Origin: an uncultured Blautia sp.
GTDB lineage: Bacteria > Bacillota > Clostridia > Lachnospirales > Lachnospiraceae
Direction: 5' to 3'
DNA length: 8,432 nucleotides
Assembly: GCA_900551465.1 (NCBI GenBank)
Contig: URWL01000066.1
Coordinates: 1-8,432 of the forward strand
Made by a program: the position numbers and the translations under genes. Position 1 is the stretch's first letter; each line of letters opens with the position of its first letter. The notes under the pieces were generated by a model. That model did not search any database. It was not told the origin of the DNA and worked only from the letters and a program-made list of their open reading frames with translations. Shown here piece by piece: positions 1-7,355 of the stretch.

Positions 1-167
1 TGCATTTCCAATATACTGTTAACCAGATAGGAAATTATCATAAACAAACCCGCACTGCCAACAGCACGAAATATAAAATTTTCCCGCTTTCTGCTGGGAA
101 TCATAAATAATCCACAGGCTGCAATAAGCTGCACACTATAGGATACTTTTTCCCACTGTTCCATCAT
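1..167 (-). CDS. Probable sensor histidine kinase, N-terminal fragment (cut by window edge)
   Basis: Reading leftward from the ATG at 167-165 gives 55 codons open to the window edge, beginning MMEQWEKVSYSVQLIAACGL. Two hydrophobic stretches are visible, roughly residues 9-24 and 36-53, separated by a basic loop (SRKREN). This fits the first two helices of a polytopic sensor domain such as those of AgrC-like GHKL histidine kinases. No kinase motif lies in the window; the identity rests on this membrane start and on its position directly after a LytTR response regulator. The ATG overlaps the regulator's TGA as ATGA, and a purine-rich GGGGGGAG (182-175) sits 7 nt upstream, so translation is probably coupled. 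A second ATG follows immediately (164-162) and could be used instead. It would phosphorylate the regulator encoded just upstream. Confidence 0.75.
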   Translation of the reverse strand, partial: MMEQWEKVSYSVQLIAACGLFMIPSRKRENFIFRAVGSAGLFMIISYLVNSILEM

Positions 168-874
168 GTTGAAACTCCCCCCATATAATTTGCCAGCGCC
201 TGAAGAAATTCTCTCTTTCTGGATCGGCTGATCTTCAGCCATTCTCCGGCTATCTGAACATCATCCTTATTCACACTGTCTACATATTTCAGATTCACCA
301 GATAACAGTTATTGCAGCGCTTAAAAGAAAGTCCCGTCAGCTTATCCTCCAAATCTTTCATAGATGCCTTCTGCTTATAAATACCATCTACAGTATGATA
401 ATACAGGTAATGCCCGTTTACTTCTGTATAATACAACTGATCTGTAGATATTTTTCGAATACCTCCAGGTACAGTCAATACAATATTTCTGGCTTTTCTA
501 CTGTTGACCAGATTAATAACGCTGCGCATTTTTACGGAAAAAGGATAATAATTCACCGGCTTTACAATAAAATCCAAGGCTCGAACTTCATAACCTTTGA
601 TAGCCATCTGCGCCATATTTGTAATAAAAAGAATGATCACATTTTCATCAATTTTACGTATATCTTTCGCAGTATCTATACCATTTTTTCCATCCAGTTC
701 AATATCCAGACAGATAATATCACAGGAAAAGTCATACTGCTCCAGCAAACTTTCACCATCTGAAAATTCCTGCACCAGAATCTCCTCATGGTTTTCAATC
801 TGAAGCCTATTAAAGAATTCTCTGAGCATATCCCGCTCCTTCTGTTCATCATCCACAATACAAACTTTTATCAT
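164..874 (-). CDS. LytTR-family response regulator (AgrA/LytR type)
   Basis: This 236-residue protein is a two-component response regulator that should bind DNA when phosphorylated. The receiver domain covers about residues 1-120, with the acidic pair D8/D9, the phospho-acceptor D57 (in CLDIEL), the switch threonine T85 and the conserved lysine K105 (in VKPV). A LytTR DNA-binding domain follows at about 130-230, recognisable from YYTEVNGHYLYYHT, the segment CNNCYLVNLKYVDSV and the closing ISRSRKREFLQAL. All key receiver residues are present and the length is normal for the family. The start is supported by AGGAG at 884-880, five bases before the ATG. It begins 21 nt after the GtrA-like gene and its stop overlaps the start of the probable kinase, so it belongs to the glycosidase operon. 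Its target is not known; the operon's own promoter is an obvious candidate, though I found no clear LytTR direct repeats there. Confidence 0.95.
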   Translation of the reverse strand: MIKVCIVDDEQKERDMLREFFNRLQIENHEEILVQEFSDGESLLEQYDFSCDIICLDIELDGKNGIDTAKDIRKIDENVIILFITNMAQMAIKGYEVRALDFIVKPVNYYPFSVKMRSVINLVNSRKARNIVLTVPGGIRKISTDQLYYTEVNGHYLYYHTVDGIYKQKASMKDLEDKLTGLSFKRCNNCYLVNLKYVDSVNKDDVQIAGEWLKISRSRKREFLQALANYMGGVST

Positions 875-895
875 AACTTCTCCTGTAACTTCTTA

Positions 896-1501
896 TTATC
901 TGCTCTGTTTCTTTGCTTCCCCTTCCGGGAAAATAATCTTATATACAAAGAAATAAATGACCATGGATACTCCACCTGTAATAAATGTTACCAAAAGATT
1001 ATATATTCCCGGAGAAAAATGCTGCTGTGCAATCGGAAGCCATAGACCATTGATTGCATTACAAAACAGAGATATCAATATCCAGGCAATCACATACCAC
1101 ATAATCTGCCAGGAAACTTTCCCATGACTTTTAAAGGTAATATTTCTTTGTAACGGAAAATTAATACACTGGGCAAGAAAGGCTCCAATCTCATAGGAAA
1201 GAAAATATCCCAATCCACCTCCGATAATAACCTCTCCTGCAGCATTTCTTGCAATATCATATCCCAGGATATTCCATTTATAATGATATCCCATAAATTC
1301 TATCGGTATCTGAGGCCACATAAATTCTGTTCCGGCGAGCCCAATTCCAAATGCGTAAGGAAGGATCGTAAACATAATATACTGAAAAATTGTAACACTC
1401 AGACTGAACACATAAAAATAAAGAAGCTGGTGCAGCAGCTTTGCCGCTTTAGGATGACGATCTTCAAAAACTTTCCATTTTTCTTTCCATGTCTCTATCA
1501 T
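896..1501 (-). CDS. GtrA-like four-helix membrane protein
   Basis: A 201-residue integral membrane protein with four predicted helices at about 26-50, 95-115, 131-155 and 168-191, and a basic C-terminus (KKQSR). The segment at 108-123, ending NFPLQRNITF just after helix 2, matches the N-F-x-x-x-R-x-x-x-F pattern of GtrA/DPMS-like proteins. That family is associated with moving polyprenyl-phosphate sugars across the membrane or assisting membrane glycosyltransferases. It is longer than usual (typical members are about 120-150 residues) because of a soluble N-terminal stretch of about 20 residues and a loop of about 45 residues (51-94) between helices 1 and 2. The ATG overlaps the stop of the GH2 gene as ATGA, with GGTGG upstream inside that gene, which indicates translational coupling. 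The family assignment is fairly good; the transported molecule is unknown. The company of two glycosidases suggests a sugar or lipid-linked sugar role. Confidence 0.8.
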   Translation of the reverse strand: MIETWKEKWKVFEDRHPKAAKLLHQLLYFYVFSLSVTIFQYIMFTILPYAFGIGLAGTEFMWPQIPIEFMGYHYKWNILGYDIARNAAGEVIIGGGLGYFLSYEIGAFLAQCINFPLQRNITFKSHGKVSWQIMWYVIAWILISLFCNAINGLWLPIAQQHFSPGIYNLLVTFITGGVSMVIYFFVYKIIFPEGEAKKQSR

Positions 1502-3897
1502 CTGTCCACCACCTTAACTGCCGCACTTCCTTTTCCATGCCTGCTTTCTGCAAAAATACGTATTTCTTCAGCAGTACCTGGCTTAATGATCGCCATAGCT
1601 TCGCCATAATAAGTATCTGTAACATTTGACAGATAGCTTCTTTCATAAAAAGGACAGGCACTGCCAAGTCCCAGAAGTTTGCCGCCTTCTACTTTTACAT
1701 TGATACTTCCCCGTTTCAAAGGCTTCACAATACCGTTATCATCTGTATACTGCATCCGAACATAGCACAGTTCATTTTTCCGGCAGACGATATCCATTTC
1801 GGGTTTTACTGTCAGCTGCGTTTTGCTTCCGGCAGTTTTTAATTCTTTTTCTGCCAGTATATGGTTCTCTTCATCATAGGCAACTGCCTTTACTGTTCCA
1901 TCCCTATATTCAGTCCAAAAAACAGCCATGCAGTCATTCTTCATTCGTTTTGTACCAACACAAGTTCCATTGACAAACAGCGAAACATGGTGCGCTCTTG
2001 CATATACTTCTACTTTTGTTTCTTTGCCATCACATCCATGCCAGGACCAGCTTTCGATTGCATTTGACATTTTCCATGCAGAAGGAGAATGTTTCTGTTT
2101 TGCATACGGTACCGGAACTACTCCTATTCCGATTTTCTCCTGTTCAAAAGCTACTTTTGTATAAGTCATTTCCGCCAGAGGTTTTCCTGTCAAATCCAAT
2201 CTTCCGGAACCAGCTGTTACCCATCCTTTTCCACTGTTGAAATTAGAAGCATATGCTTTGTATTCCCAGCTTCCGATTCCTACTTCCCCCAGATAATCTA
2301 TTCCAGACCATACAAAATCTCCTATTATCCTGGGATTCTTTTTTGCCGTCTCCCAAAAACGGTATGCATCAGAACAGAAGGTTTCGCTTCCAAGGATCAT
2401 ACGATCCGGATATTTTTTCAGATCATGCTCATAACGTTTTATACCATAATTATATCCTGCAACATCCATTTTCGCAAAGGCATTTTTTGTTTTCAGGTCA
2501 CAGGGATATAACGTGGCTCCGAATTTCATAAAATCAGCTCCCATGATTCCTGCCATCATATTAAAAAACTCACTGCCCACCGCTTTTTTCTTTTTTACAT
2601 CCTTAGCCGCTTTCTCTGCTTTCCTATCACTGTATACTCCAAATCCCATAGAGCTTAAAAAGTTAAAGAAAATATTGATACCGCAGGTTACCGGACGTGT
2701 TCCGTCTATCTTATGAAGCCACTGTGTCATTTCACCACACAGTTTAATACCTCTTTTTTGAGCTGTTTCTGCCACTTCATTTCCTGTTGAATACATAATA
2801 ACACTGGGATGATTATAATCTCTATCTACAATGGATTTAAGATCGTCTTTAAAATTTTTTTCTACCTGATCAGCATAGTCGTTCTGTGTCTTATGGATAT
2901 ACCACTCGTCTACATACTCATCTGTCAGCAATACTCCCAGTTCATCACAGGCACAAAGCATGGCCTCAGAGCAGGGATTATGTGCAGAACGGATTGCATT
3001 ATAACCATTTTCCTTTAGCAGACGCACCTTTCGATATTCTGCGAAATCATAGGCGCAGGCTCCCAGAAGTCCATTGTCATGGTGTACACAGGCACCTCTC
3101 AGGATCACTCTCTTTCCGTTAAGCAAAAATCCTTTTTCTGTATCCAAAGAAACCATTCTGATACCAAACTGTTCTTCCTGTACATCTTTTCCATATGTCA
3201 CCCGGCAGGTATAAAGCACAGGATTTTCAGTGTCCCAAAGCCTGGCTCCTTTTACTGAAATTTCCCGGACATATTCTCCATTCGTCTCCCCTTCTGCTGC
3301 CGCAACTACAGAACCATTTTTCTTTGTTTTAGGATCATATTCCAAAATTTCAGTCTTTATATAACCACTCTCTGTTGTTTTTACCTCTACTCTGATTTTG
3401 GGATCTCTATAATCCAATGTAGTTATCCTGATCCCCTGCAGACAGATATGCTGTTTTGGCATAAGATACAGCCATACGGGACGATATATTCCCGTTCCAG
3501 AATACCAGCGGCTGTTTGGCTGATTACTGTTAACTGTTTCTACTTTCAGTATATTCTCTTTTCCATATTCCAAATATTTTGTAACATTCACAAAAAATCC
3601 AGTATAACCATAATCATGAAAAGCAATTTTTTTGTCATTCATATATACTGTTGCCTTATGATAAACGCCTTCAAAATAAAATACGGCCTCCAGATCCTTC
3701 CAATCCTCAGGCGCAGTAAATATATTTTCATATGTATAATCCTTAGCATCAATCCATCCGTTATTTACTCCGCCAAGGCTGCTATCTTTTTTTTCATCCA
3801 GAAGCATTGCATCATGAGGAAGAGAAACGGCAAAAGCCGTTTCTTTTTTCCCCTTCTGATAACACTTCCAGTTTTCATGAAAAGATATTTTTTTCAT
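1498..3897 (-). CDS. Glycoside hydrolase family 2 enzyme (beta-galactosidase-like)
   Basis: A 799-residue retaining glycosidase of the GH2 family. Visible domains are the N-terminal sugar-binding jelly roll (about 1-150, with YSGTGIYRPVWL), an Ig-like sandwich (155-250), the TIM barrel (253-600), a DUF4982-like module (605-695, with VEVYARAHHVSLFVNGTCVG) and a final Ig-like domain (696-799). The likely acid/base is E374 in STGNEVAE and the nucleophile E505 in MILGSETF; NAIRSAHNP and FVWSGIDYLGE are further family signatures. There is no signal peptide, so it is cytoplasmic. I see no N-x-K-G motif typical of beta-glucuronidases, so beta-galactosidase or another beta-glycosidase is more likely, but the substrate is not settled. 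The start at 3897 overlaps the stop of the preceding gene as ATGA; an in-frame TTG at 3936 would add 13 residues but lies inside that gene and is unlikely. The catalytic residues are unusually far apart (see findings). Confidence 0.93.
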   Translation of the reverse strand: MKKISFHENWKCYQKGKKETAFAVSLPHDAMLLDEKKDSSLGGVNNGWIDAKDYTYENIFTAPEDWKDLEAVFYFEGVYHKATVYMNDKKIAFHDYGYTGFFVNVTKYLEYGKENILKVETVNSNQPNSRWYSGTGIYRPVWLYLMPKQHICLQGIRITTLDYRDPKIRVEVKTTESGYIKTEILEYDPKTKKNGSVVAAAEGETNGEYVREISVKGARLWDTENPVLYTCRVTYGKDVQEEQFGIRMVSLDTEKGFLLNGKRVILRGACVHHDNGLLGACAYDFAEYRKVRLLKENGYNAIRSAHNPCSEAMLCACDELGVLLTDEYVDEWYIHKTQNDYADQVEKNFKDDLKSIVDRDYNHPSVIMYSTGNEVAETAQKRGIKLCGEMTQWLHKIDGTRPVTCGINIFFNFLSSMGFGVYSDRKAEKAAKDVKKKKAVGSEFFNMMAGIMGADFMKFGATLYPCDLKTKNAFAKMDVAGYNYGIKRYEHDLKKYPDRMILGSETFCSDAYRFWETAKKNPRIIGDFVWSGIDYLGEVGIGSWEYKAYASNFNSGKGWVTAGSGRLDLTGKPLAEMTYTKVAFEQEKIGIGVVPVPYAKQKHSPSAWKMSNAIESWSWHGCDGKETKVEVYARAHHVSLFVNGTCVGTKRMKNDCMAVFWTEYRDGTVKAVAYDEENHILAEKELKTAGSKTQLTVKPEMDIVCRKNELCYVRMQYTDDNGIVKPLKRGSINVKVEGGKLLGLGSACPFYERSYLSNVTDTYYGEAMAIIKPGTAEEIRIFAESRHGKGSAAVKVVDR

Positions 3898-4292
3898 ACC
3901 CCTTTTTCCCTTCTCATAAATCCTGCTGCAATACAAAGTATTACGCCTGCAGCCATGACCGCTGCAATCGATACAATCGTTCCCACCTGTGTCGCATCTC
4001 CAAACATATTGATTCCCTGAAAAGAATCCACAAAAGAACCCACCTGGCTGGTCAGGTGACGGAACAATGCATAACTGTAACTCACTACAGAAACCACAAC
4101 AAGTATATCTTCATCCTTTACTGCCAATACCAGATTCAGAACAATCCCTATCACCAGAGCCGCCACAATCGTAACATCCATTGCATTGTGTTCCGGTGCC
4201 CACATAATATATCTCACTAAAGAAATTACAGCCGCCACAACAGATGCCAAAATCACATAAAAACCGAATGTCTTATTTTTTAATATGCCCAT
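3894..4292 (-). CDS. Small four-helix membrane protein of unknown function
   Basis: I do not recognise this 132-residue protein. It is very hydrophobic, with about four membrane helices: residues 9-28 (FGFYVILASVVAAVISLV), 38-58 (VTIVAALVIGIVLNLVLAV), 62-80 (ILVVVSVVSYSYALFRHL) and 102-125 (VGTIVSIAAVMAAGVILCIAAG). It ends in a short basic tail (MRREKGV). There is no signal peptide and no catalytic motif. Its start codon overlaps the GH3 stop by one base (TAATG) and is preceded by a near-perfect GGAGGTG at 4304-4298. Its own stop overlaps the GH2 start (ATGA). It is therefore locked between two glycosidase genes and probably made with them. It might be a small permease component, a partner of the membrane-anchored GH3 enzyme or an accessory to the GtrA-like protein; none of these can be decided from the sequence. 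Confidence 0.85.
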   Translation of the reverse strand: MGILKNKTFGFYVILASVVAAVISLVRYIMWAPEHNAMDVTIVAALVIGIVLNLVLAVKDEDILVVVSVVSYSYALFRHLTSQVGSFVDSFQGINMFGDATQVGTIVSIAAVMAAGVILCIAAGFMRREKGV

Positions 4293-7200
4293 TACTGCAC
4301 CTCCACTTTAATGTTGGATTCCTTTTTGTCCTTTCCAAAACGTTTTTTCAGCAACATCAGTAAGGAAACTGCATCCAGAACTGCAAATGCCGCAATTAAA
4401 CCGTACATAGTTGGCTGCCACCAGGGAGTTACAGAAACAACCTTGGAATCTACACTGTAACCATTCATGATACTGCTGTTTGCAGAAATATACAAATAGT
4501 CATGTACCGATTTTCTCAACAATCCCAGCAGATGTCCATCATCATTTTCTTTAATTTCCTGTACAATTGCCTTAGAAGTATCTCCTGCAAAATCCAGACA
4601 GAAATTATCTGTTCCTGCTGCCAGCGCTGATACAAAATGTCCTTTGTAAGTTCCCGCCGCACTTGCTACGGCATCTGTCTCCTGCTGTCCGGTAAAGCCC
4701 CATTCTTTCTCTATTACCTGAGTACAAAGAGCTGTACTGGAAGAACACCATACCATACCAAGACGGTTAAATCCATGCATCAGAGCCTTGCCTTCTGCTG
4801 CCGCAACTGCGCCTTCCACACCTCGTAATGAAGTTTCACGAAAAGCCTGTTCATTAAAAAATACTGAAATCCCTTCACGGTTGTTTTCCTGATCATTTCC
4901 AACAACATGCTTTGCCCCTGCATGTACACCTTTTGCCTCCATAGCCTGTACTTCCGGTGTCTCACATAGATAGTTCATCACTGCGTCTTCAGAATAATAT
5001 TCAAAATTTCTTCCGCCAAAAGGTGTTCTGTGCAGATTCACACCAGGCATCCAATCTTCCATCATGCCAAGATAGAGACATTCTTCAGCCATCAGCTCTC
5101 CACGACGTTCCATCAGATTTTTATTAAAAGTAGATGCCAATATGATTTCTGTAGGGAATGCACAATCCTGTCTGTCATCTCCGTATTTTTCTTTATTAAA
5201 GGTTCCACCTAAACCATCTGGTCCGTCACCGGCAAGAATAGCCGGTTTTCCAACTGTTGCCACTTCTGCCGTACCAAAATTATCTGCTACGGAAACAGCC
5301 AGTTCCTCAATGGTAAACTGATTCAAATATTCTTCCCACTGTTCATCTTCATAGTCAAGACCAATCATTGCCGCCAGTGGAATACCCTTATTTTCACCCT
5401 GAGTATATTCGCTGACAGAAGGAGCATCTTCTGGTTTTTTATAATAGTCCCCGGCTAAAACCTCTATCATTTCTTCTGTCAGGGTAATCTGTGTTGCCTC
5501 TTTCGGATATGTAGCTGCCCAATCATCTCTGGAAAGATAAGTCACAGCACCTTCCTGCCAGTAATTCAGGTCTGCATCTGCAAACTGGTTAGTTACCTCC
5601 TCACCTGTATAAGGAGAATATTTATATGTATCCCGGTCAAACTTCTCGTTCCATGTATAGGTTTTTTCTGCATTGCCATCTGCTTTTGTACCCATACAGT
5701 CTACCATCCCCTCTGCCTCTTTTGCAGCAAGCACATTATTTAAAGCATCATGGGCGTCATCACCAATGGAGATATAATAGTCACCCTCGCTCATGATATA
5801 CCCTTTTGCATTGATATAATCATAGCTGGCCAGCAGATACTTGTCGCACTCTATAGTCAGAGTTTCACTTTTTCCCGGCTCCAGCATTTCTGTCTTACCA
5901 AAATTCAAAAGCTGGATTGCAGATTTTTCTACCAGATTTTCTTTTTCATAATTTCCATAAGGTGTCTGTGCATAAACCTGAATAACCGATTTTCCAGCCA
6001 CATCTCCGGTATTTGTTACAGTCACAGTCACATTAATCTTATCTCCATCCACAGTCACATCATCCAAAGTCTGTTCAAACTCTGTATAAGAAAGTCCGTA
6101 ACCAAAAGGATAGGTTACTTCCTTTGCATAATCCCATTTCCCGTCAAAAGAAGAGCCTGCCTCATCATCTGCATTTCCCTGTTTCAAAATCACATCTTCA
6201 TAACGGGTTTCATAATATTTATAGCCAATATAAATACCCTCAGCCTGAACCGTAGACCAGGAAACACCTGCATCGTCATCTTCTACCGCTGCCAGAACTT
6301 CTTCAAGATTTGCCCAGTTCTGATTATTAAAGCTTCCATTTACTACTGCCGGTGAAGACAGGGAATTAGCCGCATAGGTATCAGTAAGATGTCCGGATGG
6401 GTTCACCTTACCCGTCAGTATATTAGCTACACCCTCAAATCCGCGCTGACCCGGAAGACCGATCCAAAGACATGCGTCTACCCCATATTCCTCCAGCCAT
6501 TCCAGCTCCATAGGGTTTCCACTGTTGATTAATGCAACCACTTTATCAAACTTACCGGAATCTTTAATCATCTGAAGCATATCTTTTTCATCCTGATGTA
6601 ATGCCAACTGACTGATTCCTTCATAGGAATCCTTTAATTCAAGTTCCATACCTTCGCCGCCTTCGCGTGCAAACATAACAATTGCAACATCATTAAAATC
6701 TTCTTCCCAGGAAGCTTTCAGCTCATCTGTATAAAAAGAGATCGGTTCTTCACCCATGGACTTTACACTGGTAGTTCCGGTAACAAAATCATATGCACCG
6801 GTTCCACGAACAGTTTCACTGGCCTTATATGCATCATATAAAGTATCGTTGACAGCAAAACCGGCATCTGTCAATGCCTGATATAAATCAATGTTATACT
6901 CCCCCTGATAGCCCTTGGACCCAGCAGATGCATTCTTATATAACGGCTGTGCAACTGCATGTCCAAACAGTGTTACTCTGGTTTCTTCAGAGGACAGTGG
7001 AAGCGCCTGATTTTCGTTTCTCAGGAGAACAGCGCCTTCCTCTTCTTCCTGTACCGCCTGTGTATAAGTATCCTCAATCAGTTTCTGAAGGTTCTCCGGG
7101 TTTAATTTTCCGTATTCACTTTCATAATAAGTAGTATCTTGTGAAGCATCTCCTTCGTTTACAATTTTACTTGTCTGAATCCCCAACGCCTGGTTAATTG

Positions 7201-7300
7201 TCCCTGCATATCCGTTCATGCAGTCCATGCCTACAATAGATAATACCAACAGGCATGAAAATACAGACGACAGCCCTGTCCATAATCTGGAATGTTTCAT
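4292..7300 (-). CDS. Membrane-anchored, domain-inverted family 3 glycoside hydrolase (beta-glucosidase-like)
   Basis: A 1002-residue GH3 enzyme whose domain order is the reverse of the common one. The alpha/beta sandwich normally at the C-terminus comes first (about 75-405; EEGAVLLRNENQALPL, GGEGMEL, GLPGQRGFEG, YPFGYGLSYTEF). A fibronectin III-like domain follows (415-525; VTVTNTGDVAGKSVIQVY), and then the TIM barrel (605-950) with DGPDGLGG (D692), PGVNLHRTPFGGRNFEYYSE, the K797-H798 pair in AKHVVGNDQENNRE, and the likely nucleophile D876 in GQQETDAVAS. An N-terminal hydrophobic segment (7-28) after a basic start is a signal anchor. A C-terminal helix (964-984) is followed by KKRFGKDKK. Both ends should therefore lie inside the cell and the enzyme outside. 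The start at 7300 is chosen because GGGAGG sits at 7316-7311; in-frame ATGs at 7330 and 7387 lack such a site, and the one at 7387 lies upstream of the predicted transcript start. First gene of the operon. Beta-glucosidase is the likeliest activity, though GH3 also includes xylosidases and others. Confidence 0.93.
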   Translation of the reverse strand: MKHSRLWTGLSSVFSCLLVLSIVGMDCMNGYAGTINQALGIQTSKIVNEGDASQDTTYYESEYGKLNPENLQKLIEDTYTQAVQEEEEGAVLLRNENQALPLSSEETRVTLFGHAVAQPLYKNASAGSKGYQGEYNIDLYQALTDAGFAVNDTLYDAYKASETVRGTGAYDFVTGTTSVKSMGEEPISFYTDELKASWEEDFNDVAIVMFAREGGEGMELELKDSYEGISQLALHQDEKDMLQMIKDSGKFDKVVALINSGNPMELEWLEEYGVDACLWIGLPGQRGFEGVANILTGKVNPSGHLTDTYAANSLSSPAVVNGSFNNQNWANLEEVLAAVEDDDAGVSWSTVQAEGIYIGYKYYETRYEDVILKQGNADDEAGSSFDGKWDYAKEVTYPFGYGLSYTEFEQTLDDVTVDGDKINVTVTVTNTGDVAGKSVIQVYAQTPYGNYEKENLVEKSAIQLLNFGKTEMLEPGKSETLTIECDKYLLASYDYINAKGYIMSEGDYYISIGDDAHDALNNVLAAKEAEGMVDCMGTKADGNAEKTYTWNEKFDRDTYKYSPYTGEEVTNQFADADLNYWQEGAVTYLSRDDWAATYPKEATQITLTEEMIEVLAGDYYKKPEDAPSVSEYTQGENKGIPLAAMIGLDYEDEQWEEYLNQFTIEELAVSVADNFGTAEVATVGKPAILAGDGPDGLGGTFNKEKYGDDRQDCAFPTEIILASTFNKNLMERRGELMAEECLYLGMMEDWMPGVNLHRTPFGGRNFEYYSEDAVMNYLCETPEVQAMEAKGVHAGAKHVVGNDQENNREGISVFFNEQAFRETSLRGVEGAVAAAEGKALMHGFNRLGMVWCSSSTALCTQVIEKEWGFTGQQETDAVASAAGTYKGHFVSALAAGTDNFCLDFAGDTSKAIVQEIKENDDGHLLGLLRKSVHDYLYISANSSIMNGYSVDSKVVSVTPWWQPTMYGLIAAFAVLDAVSLLMLLKKRFGKDKKESNIKVEVQ

Positions 7301-7310
7301 TTTATTTTTT

Positions 7311-7316
7311 CCTCCC
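7311..7316 (-). promoter_or_regulatory. Ribosome binding site of the GH3 gene
   Basis: On the minus strand GGGAGG is followed by a 10-base A-rich spacer and then the ATG at 7300. It decides the start of the GH3 gene, because the upstream in-frame ATGs at 7330 and 7387 have no comparable site. Confidence 0.85.
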
Positions 7317-7355
7317 TTTTTTCTTCTCATATCCGCGCTGATATTGATTAAGCAC

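Noticed and set aside
3898..3936. TTG-initiated extension of the GH2 protein by 13 residues
   Set aside because: The extension lies inside the upstream gene, while the ATG at 3897 overlaps that gene's stop as ATGA and begins the normal GH2 N-terminus.
3448..4020. Plus-strand open frame of 190 codons over the GH2/132-aa junction
   Set aside because: It spans two well-supported minus-strand genes and shows only low-complexity hydrophobic sequence typical of antisense frames.
5750..6355. Plus-strand open frame of 201 codons opposite the GH3 gene
   Set aside because: Rich in I, F, S and C as expected of an antisense frame in AT-rich DNA; no start signals or known motif, and it lies fully inside the GH3 gene.
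7321..7350. Possible CcpA cre site near ATCAGCGCGGATAT in the GH3 leader
   Set aside because: It has the central CG but not the flanking TG/CA symmetry of a cre site.
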